Positions 32,098 to 41,223 of a DNA stretch of 64,000 nucleotides are shown piece after piece (the first letter of the stretch is position 1; each line of letters opens with the position of its first letter). The notes below the pieces were generated by a model that worked only from the letters and a program-made list of their open reading frames with translations, was not told the DNA's origin and made no database searches. Both the position numbers and the translations under genes were made by a program. This stretch comes from Symsagittifera roscoffensis (Eukaryota; Xenacoelomorpha; Acoela; Convolutidae): positions 42,991,649 to 43,055,648 of the forward strand of contig NC_087068.1 of assembly GCF_963678635.1 (NCBI RefSeq), in the 5' to 3' direction.

Positions 32098-33906
32098 TTA
32101 TAAGTGGCATAGTGTGATGATTTCATTATTTATAAATTCTGTACCGTTGTCTGTAACTAAGATTTCGAGTAATCCGAATTTAGCTATCCAGTGTTCATAA
32201 AGTGTCGTGTAGGCATAATAAGCGTTACAATGTGGTACTGGGTTGAGTGCTACATAATGTGTAAATGCGTCAACAATTACCATAATGTAGGAGTTTCCTT
32301 CTGAGGATGGTAAAATTGGTCCTTTTGTATCGAATGAAATGCGATGGTTTAAAAATAAACTTTGTCCTTTAAAATCTTGTTTTTGTGCTATTTGTTTTTG
32401 ATTTGGGTAAGGTTTAATTAATTGACATACTATGCAATCATTGCATAATACTTTTATCCAAATTGGTGCATTTGCGAAATAAAAATTTTGTGTAAAGTTT
32501 GAGTATGTTTTCTGTGATCCGGAGTGTCCTTTAGTATTTTGGGTATGTGAGATGTTAAAAGCTATTAATATCATACTTAAAGTAAGACAGGGAACTTTAG
32601 AATCCTTTAATTGATATTCTAAAAGATCTGTTTTTTCATTAATTGCTGTGTTATTAAATTTTCGGAAATATCGGAGGAGTGTTTTATTTCTTAAAATTGT
32701 GGTATTTGCTTTTACGGGCTTAGTTTTGTATTTGTGCCATGATTTTATATGTCTAATTACTGGGTCGAGATTTTGATATTGTTTTAAGAGTTCAAGTGTA
32801 ATTTTATCTGTTGGAGGGAGAAAAATATTGTCAACTTCTAGTTTTGATATGGGAATTGTGTCAAGTGGGTCATGGAGGTCAAAAACTTGATTTATAGTGT
32901 ATTTTGAATCATTTGTTTGTGGTCCTGATAAATTTATTTTATTAGTTAAGTTTTCTTTTTCAATTAGTGGAAAAAGGTCTTTTTTATGCGAGTGGTGTTT
33001 TATTCTTTTTTGTTGAGTGTTATTTTTTATCCATTGTGAGTATGGAATTGGTTTGAAAGTTGATGTTCCTAGTAAATCAACTTCGTAGTGATTATTTTGG
33101 CAATCTAAGTTAAGTGGAGAATGTTGTAGGTTATTTATCTGTGATTGATCAATGTCAGTTTTTACTGCATATTTGCATTCTAGTCGTGGTGATGTTTCAT
33201 CTTTTGCGAGATAAAATTTAATATTTTTTGGTATTTCAGCTGTAGTTTTTCGTGTGAGTAATTCAGGTGGCGTATTTCGACTTAATGTATCTGGTAACGC
33301 AAGATTTTTTCCTGCTGTCCAAATTATATGTAAGTTTGGAAATTTCATTAGAATTAAATGAAATCTATAAACTCTATGATTTGGATTTGACTTTTGTGTA
33401 AAGAGAAAAATAATTGGTTTATGATCTGTGAACAGAACTGTTGGGTGTTTTGATCCAAGTATCATAAATTCATATTCTGTAAGTGTATAAATTATAGCTG
33501 TACATTCTCTCATTAGAGTTGAGAGTCGTAGCTCTGCTTGAGTGAATAATCGTGAATTTGCTAATATAAGGTTCATTTTATTTGTACCACTATGTGACTG
33601 TAGCAATGCTGCGCCGATGCCAAAATTTGAAGCATCGCACATTGCATAGAATGGTTGATTTGGGTCTGGAATTGTATTTGAGATTTGTTCAGTTAAAAGT
33701 TTTTTAATTTCTTCAAAACGTGTTTGATGTTCAGTGGTCCATTCAAAGTTATTTTGTTGTCTGAGGATATTATAGAAGGGTCTTAAGTATAATTGCATTT
33801 TATAAACATATTTGCTTAAAAAATTTAACATTCCAAGGAATTCTTGGATTTTCTTTTTGTTTGTTGGTGGCTGAAGTTTTTGAAAAACATCAATGCGTGA
33901 TTTCAA
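32098..33906 (-). CDS. Retrotransposon RT end, RNase H and integrase (602 codons)
   Basis: Longest open frame of the element. Residues 1-60 are the end of RT (KIQEFLGMLNFLSKY). RNase H spans about 85-210 with all four acidic residues: D91 (CDASNFG), E134 (RECTAI), D161 (FTDHKP) and D206 (LPDTLSR). A linker of about 230 residues follows. The integrase zinc-binding domain has H454, H461, C491 and C494, and the core has D526 (FDTKGP) and D586 (VTDNGTEF). The frame ends at an in-frame TAA just after CHL, before the catalytic Glu. It would be made as part of a gag-pol polyprotein; its upstream part is cut off by a stop near 33,940. Confidence 0.85.
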   Translation of the reverse strand: MKSRIDVFQKLQPPTNKKKIQEFLGMLNFLSKYVYKMQLYLRPFYNILRQQNNFEWTTEHQTRFEEIKKLLTEQISNTIPDPNQPFYAMCDASNFGIGAALLQSHSGTNKMNLILANSRLFTQAELRLSTLMRECTAIIYTLTEYEFMILGSKHPTVLFTDHKPIIFLFTQKSNPNHRVYRFHLILMKFPNLHIIWTAGKNLALPDTLSRNTPPELLTRKTTAEIPKNIKFYLAKDETSPRLECKYAVKTDIDQSQINNLQHSPLNLDCQNNHYEVDLLGTSTFKPIPYSQWIKNNTQQKRIKHHSHKKDLFPLIEKENLTNKINLSGPQTNDSKYTINQVFDLHDPLDTIPISKLEVDNIFLPPTDKITLELLKQYQNLDPVIRHIKSWHKYKTKPVKANTTILRNKTLLRYFRKFNNTAINEKTDLLEYQLKDSKVPCLTLSMILIAFNISHTQNTKGHSGSQKTYSNFTQNFYFANAPIWIKVLCNDCIVCQLIKPYPNQKQIAQKQDFKGQSLFLNHRISFDTKGPILPSSEGNSYIMVIVDAFTHYVALNPVPHCNAYYAYTTLYEHWIAKFGLLEILVTDNGTEFINNEIITLCHL

Positions 33907-34640
33907 TGGAGTGATAGTGTTTCGTTCAATATTATGTCCTTAAAATTTAACTCGTGTTAGAAAAAAGTGTGATTTATCGGGAGCGGCCTTCAGATTTTCG
34001 TTCTGAAGTTTTTTATGATACTGTTCTAAAACTGTAAACATTTCTTCTTTGGTTTGTGATCGCATAAAAACATCGTCTAAATAGGTGATTGCATTTTTCT
34101 TGAGTATTAGTGGTCTAAAAATTTTACTCATAAAAGCTGAAAAAACTGCTGGTCCTATGGATATTCCATAGAATAAGCTATTAAATTCTTATTGTTGATT
34201 TCCAATAAAAAGATGTGTTAAACGTCGTGATTGTTCATCTAGAGGCATTTGGTTGTATGCACTATTCATATCTGCGGTTGTAAAGTATTTTCCATTTATC
34301 TTTGTTAAGATAACTTGTATTGGTTCAATAGGCCGATTGCATTTTGATTCATCAATTAGTGAATTGAGATATCTAGCGTCTAAAACTATTTTTAATGATT
34401 CACCTTTTGCTAGAATGATAACAGGCTTGATAAAGGTGTTACCTCTGGGTTTTTGTTCTTTATTTACTGGTGAGATAATTTTGTATTGTTCTAAAATATC
34501 AAGTAATCTATTTACTTTGTCGTGTAAATGAATTGGTACTTTACTGGCTCTTTGTTTTTTGAAAACTGCGTCGGGTTTTAACGGGAGATGTAGTGATGAA
34601 CTGATTTTTCCAACGTCAAATTTTGATGTTGCGTAAACTG
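33907..34640 (-). pseudogene. Retrotransposon reverse transcriptase, interrupted
   Basis: Reading includes DMNSAYNQMPLDEQSRRLTH (first catalytic Asp region), LFYGISIGPAVFSAFMSKIF (the LPFGL-x-x-AP-x-x-F block) and ITYLDDVFMRSQTKEEMF with the YLDD box at 34,072-34,083. An in-frame TAA at 34,189-34,191 and another near 33,940 interrupt it. The order and spacing are those of Ty3/gypsy RT. Confidence 0.8.
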
Positions 34641-34709
34641 TTGAGTATTTTTAACAGTTGCTTTGCTAATTTATCAAATTCGATTTTTGTAATTTGTGAA
34701 TGTTCAAAA

Positions 34710-36068
34710 TTAAACATTGTTAAAAATTTTCGTTGTTTTTTTTGTGTAATTTGTTATATTGAATGTTGGTTTAAAATATGGTGTTTTTGTGAAGTAATCG
34801 GTGTTTCTTTTTTCATTACTTAATATATTAATTATGGATAATTCATCGTCAAGAATTGTGGATTGGCAAATATCTAATAATTGGATTATATTATTAACGC
34901 GGTAGGCTACTTCATTTATAGGTGAAATTGTAGCATTTACTTCACAATATCCTAAAAGTCCTAAGGGTAATGTTACTTGATATGGTGTATTGTTATACAC
35001 GTGTAACAAAATGATGTCGGAATTCGTGTTTTTCAAATATTTGATAGATGAGATCGTGATTTTGAAAAATTTGTGAACAGGTTTAAATTCGATGTCTGAC
35101 ATATAAAGTTGTTGTTTATTTTGACTTTTATCATACTGGTGAACTTGTTTTATTGAAAAATTATATATATTTCCTGATAGTGGTTTCAGGTCTTTCCGTT
35201 GTTGATTGTAAATTGTGTAAAATTTTGAGAAGAATGGTGGTTGTTTGTTTATTCTTTGGAAGAATGTTAGGGCTGTAATTTTTGTTTTTGTGTATTTATC
35301 TTTAATCAGTATTTTACTATTTAAGATGCTGATTGTTGGTATATATTTAGATATAAATGGTATGCCAATGATATTGTGCTTAATATCAGTAATATGAAAT
35401 ATTTGTTCGAACGGTTTGCTTAAAATTTTATTTTGTTCCATTGTTCTCGTGGGGAGAAGGAATAATTGGATTTTTCCATAATTTACTAATGTTGATCCTT
35501 GTGCTGTTGCTAGTTTACTAGAGGTTGCAAGAGGCGTTATTTTTGGATGTAATGTTTGGATTTCATTCCATGTGGGAATACTAATTATATTTGATTCTGC
35601 TCCTGAACCAATTAAAGAATCAATTTCAAGATCTGGTGGTTGAAATTCGTTGTTTCTTGGGCTTTCTAAGAGAAATGGGATTGTCCAAATTTTTTCTCTG
35701 GGTTGTTGATTTTGTATATTTTGAGAAATATGTTTTGTATTTGAGCATTGAGTTTCATCTTTTTCATCGGGTTTAATTACCGTGTTAATTTCGTTTACTT
35801 CTTGTGTAGCTTGTGTAGTATGACTGGGTCCAGTATAATAGTTGTGAAGGAGTTCCAATTGATTTTCATATATATGTGATGTAAAAAGTTGTTCATATAT
35901 GATAGATTCATACTCGTTTTCGACTGTTATCATATTTAGAGAGATGGTATTATCTGTATCATTTTCTGTATCTGACGATTCACAATTTATATGATTTAGT
36001 TGTAGTTCGTTACTTCCTGTGTCATCAATACCTGGGCGGTCTGATGTTGTTTCTTCATTTGTCTGCAC
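34710..36068 (-). pseudogene. Retrotransposon protease region with changed catalytic residue
   Basis: A 452-codon frame. Residues 1-140 are an acidic/polar linker. The retropepsin-like domain (about 145-290) reads EIDSLIGSGAESNIISIPTW, with SKLATAQGSTLVNYGKIQLF further on and DIKHNIIGIPFISKYIPTI near its end, matching the aspartic protease pattern including the hNIIG flap-distal block. The position that should be the catalytic Asp is Gly154 (GGT at 35,607-35,609), one base from GAT. The frame itself is long and otherwise intact, so the change may be a late hit. The rest of the frame leads toward RT. Confidence 0.75.
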
Positions 36069-36079
36069 TTGGTTAATGT

Positions 36080-38459
36080 GTCTTTGATGTTTTGGTGTGC
36101 TACTTCTGTATCGATGTTTAGAATCATGATAATGGTTATTATTCCTGTGTGGTGACTGGGAATAATTTCTATATCGATTATTGTAACTTGAATTTCGATT
36201 TTGTGAATTATTTTATGATCTGTTTTTATAATTATCATTTGATCTGTGATAGTTTGATCTATTGTATGAATTATTTCTTGATCGATTGTTCGGGTAATTC
36301 TGATTTCGATTGGTTGAATAACTTCTATTTCTATTATGTGAATAGTTTCTATTTCTGTTGTACGATGAGTTTCGTGATTGATTATTGGAATAGTGTCTAT
36401 TCCTTGGGTTTGATTCGAAACTGGATCCAGAAACAAATTGTGTTGTTTTGGAATTTGATCGTGAATAGTTATTTTGGTTATTTTGGCTATTAGATCGATT
36501 ATGTCTATTTTGTGAAGAATTTTGTGTATTTCTTCGTTCTGGTGATCTTCCTCTATAACTTGAGTTATATGGTGATTGATTCCTTGTGTAATTGGTGTTA
36601 TTCGGAAGTGGTTTTCCTGAACTGTTATTACTATATATATTTTTGTTTGGTAGATTTCATATATTGATAGAACGATTTATTTGGTTCTTTATGCTTTTGA
36701 GGTTTATTCTGATTGTCTTGTTGTTTTGCATTCGGAAATACTGTGTCCGTATCGTCGGCAATAATTACACCATTTTTTGAAGGATGGTTTGTTTTTAAGG
36801 TTCGGATGTTTTTCATAGAAATTTAGTATTTCAGTGATTTTTTCAATCAGGTCTGTATCTGATTCCTGTATGTTATTTATATGTGTAGTGTTTGTTTCAA
36901 TTCGATTAACATATTACAGTTTTAGATTTTCTGTTTCTTGGAGTTTCATTGTGATTTCTGCTTGTTCTAATTTATCTACTAGTTTCCGAAAATCTAAGTC
37001 TGGTTCTCGAACTGAGAAAGGATGAGATGCTCTCTTTTTTATCGCTATTTTCCTTAATTGAGGTGTTAAGGTCATCATTAAAATTTCTGTCATTTTTGTG
37101 TTTTTATAGTCATGTGTATTAAGTGAATATGCTTTTCGAACTAGTGTTTCGATATGTACTGCTAATTGTTTGATTGTTTCATTTGGTAATCTGCGAATTT
37201 CATTACATACAACTCTTTGGTGTTGTTTGTTTCCTTCAGAGTCAAACAATTTTGAAAATTCTTGTGTGAATCTTTTCCAGTCTGATTTTATTTCTATGGG
37301 TAATACTGAAAACCATTTTTGAGCTGCGCCATCTAGGGTTGTTTGTATTAGTGCTGTGCGTCTATGTATCCAATTTTGATGTAGTGGCGTATTAATTGGT
37401 TCGGGTCCTATGTTAAAAATCAAATTTGCTGTTACTGCATTTAGATAATCTTCTACAGAAAATTCAGGGCCTGTTCCTGTGAATACCATCAGTAGTTTAT
37501 TGGATGTTATTGACGATCCACCCATGAGGTATGGATTCATTGTCATTTGTAGTGATTCTGCGGCGTTTGGCATTTGTGAAAAATTTGAAAGTTGATTTTT
37601 TGTTATTTCGTGTTGCTGAAGGTAGAATGGAAGCGGTATTTCATTTTGTATTTGAGTTGGTTGATAAAAATGCCTTGACATTGGATTTTGCGGTTGTATT
37701 GGCTGAAAAGATTGTGTGTGAAATGGGTTTTGCATAAGCATTTGTTGTGGATTTTGTACATCTGTTGGGTTTTGTGGGTAAATTTTTTTATTTCGAGATG
37801 GTTGAGATTGTCGCGGTCTTTGTGTGCGATATTCTTTAGTATATGGTGCAAAATTATCTGGTTGGTGATAATCATCTTCATCGGATGATAAATAGTTTGT
37901 ATTATATGGTGTATGTTGGTTATTTTTATTTTGTTGAAAGAATGGGTAATTTTCAGTATAATCCTGTGTAGGTTGTGGATTATCTGGAAAATTTACTGAA
38001 TTGGTCAATGTTTTCGGTAGATTCCAATAATGGGAACATACGTGTGTTTTTTCGGGGAGATTGGTTTGTTCTTGGTTTGTGAGTATAATTATAATTGTGT
38101 TCTGCAAAGGTGTTTCTTGTGAATGGTTTTCGTGTTTTTGACGGTATTTTCATTGGTCTATACGTTTGATAACCCATAAGTGAATATTTTGGAGCAACCG
38201 AAGGTTTAACGGTCGATTGTAAGGTTACCTGTGTTTGTGACGTATTTGTATTTCTTGGTGTTGTCAAATTAGGGTGTATTGGTGAAATACTTTGTTGTGT
38301 AGTTGTTGTTGTTTGGACGATTTCTTCATTTATGAAGTGTGATGGTGTTTGAATATCTTGTTTTGTAAGATTTCTAGTTCCATTAAGGTTTTCGTTATGT
38401 ATGACGGTCGAATTTAAACTGTTATTTCGTGTATCAGTTAAAAATGTATTATAGTTCAA
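36080..38459 (-). pseudogene. Retrotransposon gag with CCHC zinc knuckle
   Basis: The main frame (36,914-38,107, 397 codons) has a Gln/Asn/Pro-rich first part and a capsid-like helical domain around TLDGAAQKWFSVLPIEIKSD, FTQEFSKLFD and RRLPNETIKQLAVHIETLV, as in retrotransposon gag domains. After a frame change a zinc knuckle reads WCNYCRRYGHSISECK (36,728-36,772), exactly C-x2-C-x4-H-x4-C. It is followed, after another frame change, by an Arg/Asn/Ser/Tyr-rich stretch (about 36,140-36,500) of repeated NRNRNYSHNRNRSYS type, a likely RNA-binding region. The 159-codon frame 37,980-38,459 (Thr/Asn-rich) joins upstream through another shift. Confidence 0.78.
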
Positions 38460-39727
38460 TGGTGTTGCATCAATGGTTAATGGTATTACTTTTATATAAT
38501 CTCTGTGATAAGATATTGTACTTATTGCTTGACTTGAGATATCTTGTGGGATATTTAGAAATGCATGATGAGACCATTCAGGGTCCCAAACGTAATCTGA
38601 TTGTTCTGAAAGAGCAGTGTCGTCATTTGTATTTTGAGGTCTGATACTTTTTCTTGCTTGTGAAATTAAGTCTAAATTGTGGGTGAAATAATCTAATATA
38701 AACCATGCTAAAATCTTTTTTAAATCATGTATAGTGTGTTGTGAAACATTATCTTTAGTGAGAGTTTCGCGAATTATATGTAGAAATGTTGAAAATACTT
38801 TGATTTCATTTCGTACTTGTGTATGTCTAGATGTTTCAGTTGGTGAGATACTTTGAACTTCTGTTTTTTCTAATATTGATATATAACAATATATATTATT
38901 GCAAAAACTTCGTTAGTGAATATGGAGTTTGCTCTTTGTGCATTATGATATTGTATGCTTTTGATATACTCTATGAATACTTTTGAAAATTCTAATTCAA
39001 TATCGTCTGTTTGAATTACATATTTGCGATGGGCTGTATTTGGTGTGCTGAATTCTATGGTGTAGATTCCATATTTTTGTGTTAGATTACATATGTCTTT
39101 CAAATAATGTTCAATAATTTGTCTTTTGGTTTTTACATCTGGGAATTCTTGTTTGCATGGACTGATTCCTGGTTCAAACAAATTTACGAGTAAGTTCTTG
39201 CAATAATCGTGTTGTCCTCTATCGTCGAGTGAATCTATAAGAAAGGTAAAAATTGCTTCGTCATCTGGACTATCGTCACTGTGAGTCTAGCTCATTTTTT
39301 CGTTTGATGACTGTTAATATATAACTATCGATGTGTCTAATTGGTTGATTCCAATTATACAAGTGTACTGGTTTGTGTTTGTATTGCTTTTTATTCTTCT
39401 TTTTCCTCTTTTTGAAGTTGTTTCTGAGTCGGAAAAATATAGTTGATCATGAATGGGACAATTTTTATCTATTGATTTTTTTAATTTGTATAGTTTGTCT
39501 AAACTGCTGGCTTCTGATTCAGAAAATGCGTTTCTATTTTTTAAAAATCTTTTTCCTGGTATTTGTCTTTGTTTGTTTATAATTTTTCTTTTTATTGTTT
39601 GTCGTTTTGTTCTAATGTATCCAAATGTTTGTGTATGAGGTGTGATTACAAGATCGTTTTTTTTGTAATCTATTTCACAGTTGGGTGAAACGATTGTTTG
39701 TTTATTTCCTAAGTTTTTGAATGACAT
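38460..39727 (-). pseudogene. Long N-terminal extension of gag, unassigned
   Basis: Frames 39,314-39,727 (starting MSFKNLGNKQTIVSPNCE) and 38,870-39,181 (with FEPGISPCKQEFPDVKTKRQ and YIEFSTPNTAHRKY-like text) link by reading through stops or shifts to about 38,460 (DLKKILAWFILDYFTHNLDL). Together about 420 codons precede the capsid domain, unusually long for Ty3/gypsy gag. The first part is Lys/Arg/Ser-rich, the second helical. The function is unknown; a matrix-like role is only a guess. Confidence 0.5.
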
Positions 39728-40247
39728 AAGGTTTAGGATGAGGGATGCAAGAAGTTGTTAGTTATTTCTATTCCCTTAGACTGTTAGTCCTTACGATTTT
39801 TTGGTTAGCTTAACCTGGGTCTTTTTGTTCAGGGTTGGAGAGAAAAGTATATCAATTCCGAAGAATGATTTTTTAATTTCTCGTGGCTAGTCTAAGCTAA
39901 GGTGTTAACTTACTTAATCTTACTTAGGGGTAGTGATTGTGTTCAAGGGTTGGAGAATAGTAAATCGATCCACACGGTTCAGGTATAATTAGAACGCAAG
40001 TAGTTCATTAGATACTATTTTAAACTTACTAAGTCTAAGATCTATCCTGGGTCTGGTAAGAGGAGGGTTCAAGTGAAGGATGAATAACCGAAGTTCTTCA
40101 CTGTTTATCTTAATTTGAATGGTTAGTTTTATTGAAAAATTTGTATTAGCCCTGGGTTTTTTGGAAGGGTTGGATAGTGAATCGAAGTTTGAGGTCGTTA
40201 GACACTTTCTAAGTGGGTGGGGGAGAACAAAATTGTTCTTTTTGATC

Positions 40248-40365
40248 CAAGGATAGGCCATGATGATCAGGTTTTAAACTTAGTGAAATAGAAAATTTAT
40301 TAAGATCCAAGGATAAGCCTTGATGATCTGATTTTTAAAATTAAGTGAAATTAATTTTAAAATGG
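40248..40365 (+). repeat. 60-base tandem duplication in the retrotransposon leader
   Basis: Two adjacent units beginning GATCCAAGGATAGGCCATGA and GATCCAAGGATAAGCCTTGA, each followed by TGATC and an A/T-rich tail with TTAGTGAAAT or TTAAGTGAAAT. Confidence 0.75.
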
Positions 40366-41195
40366 TTTAAATTTATTTAAGAAAAAAATTTAGTTTTTAT
40401 GATATTAGTGAGCTTATGATTGCTGTTATGTTTAGGCGATGAAGCTGGAACAACAAGATGATTCATGATTACTAACAATTTATTATAATGTTTTATATAA
40501 TACTGCAGAAATTAAGAAAACGATCTGAGATCTTTTTATCAATCGTTATTGTACATTAATAATTTTGTTATGCGCCTGAAATTATCATGAAGATTTACTT
40601 CAAAATTTTATGTTTGCAAATGAAAATCTAAATTCATTGCTAATAAGATTCTTAATACAAAAGTTTGTGTTGGCTTTTGCTGTACAACCATAAAACTAAA
40701 TGGTAAGTTTCTACTTAGTCGTATATCGACTCTTGTCCGAGGTCTTCTTCCAATTCTGGGTAGTTCTAGTATCGTTCAGAATATCGGCTCTGATCTACTG
40801 AGTCGTAGAGACATTTCAATTAAATTATTATCGTGCAACATTTTGAAAATGTTTTGTCTAAATTCTAATCTAAATTTGGTTAGTTCTAAGCTATTAAGGT
40901 CTTATTCGAGACTTATGGTCGCACCAGATGAGTTAAGACTAATGTGGTTAACTCATAGAGTAATTTCGGATAGGGTACACCGTCTGCTCGTCACGCTATC
41001 TTATTTTCGGCCGGATAGATTCGTGCAACTTCTTAGTCTAATACCGATCCTAATCTTACTCTTATACTTACTAGTCTCAGGGTGGATAACTAGTCTCTGC
41101 TAGGCTCAATAGATCTAGGGTATACTGGTTTATTGCGGCTGCTGAAGTTCTCTTGGAGAGGCAACTAATTTCTAAGTTAATTTCAAATCTCTCTG

Positions 41196-41223
41196 GTGCT
41201 GAAATTACAAGTAATTTCAGCAC
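41196..41223. other. Perfect 13-base inverted repeat (hairpin) in the retrotransposon 5' region
   Basis: GTGCTGAAATTAC, two-base loop AA, GTAATTTCAGCAC. A perfect stem between the putative TATA element and the AATAAA signal of the element's transcript strand. It could be an RNA structure in the leader or part of a palindromic insertion. Confidence 0.8.

Larger units (their letters stand above)
22104..32655 (+). repeat. Tandem duplication unit U2 (~10.5 kb)
   Basis: Direct repeat of U1. Same order of parts but with an extra 741-base internal duplication of the MULE 3' part and with deletions of about 70 and 60 bases relative to 12,370-12,440 and 12,800-12,860. The right end merges into the intact retrotransposon, which identifies U2 as the parental or better-connected copy. 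Confidence 0.85.

Noticed and set aside
36592-38644. Plus-strand ORFs rich in Leu/Phe/Tyr opposite gag-pol
   Set aside because: Shadows of the A-rich minus-strand coding sequence.
40890-40930. Primer binding site of the retrotransposon (TGGTGCGACCATAAG on the minus strand)
   Set aside because: The implied tRNA 3' end could not be made consistent with normal T-arm and acceptor spacing; not called as a feature.
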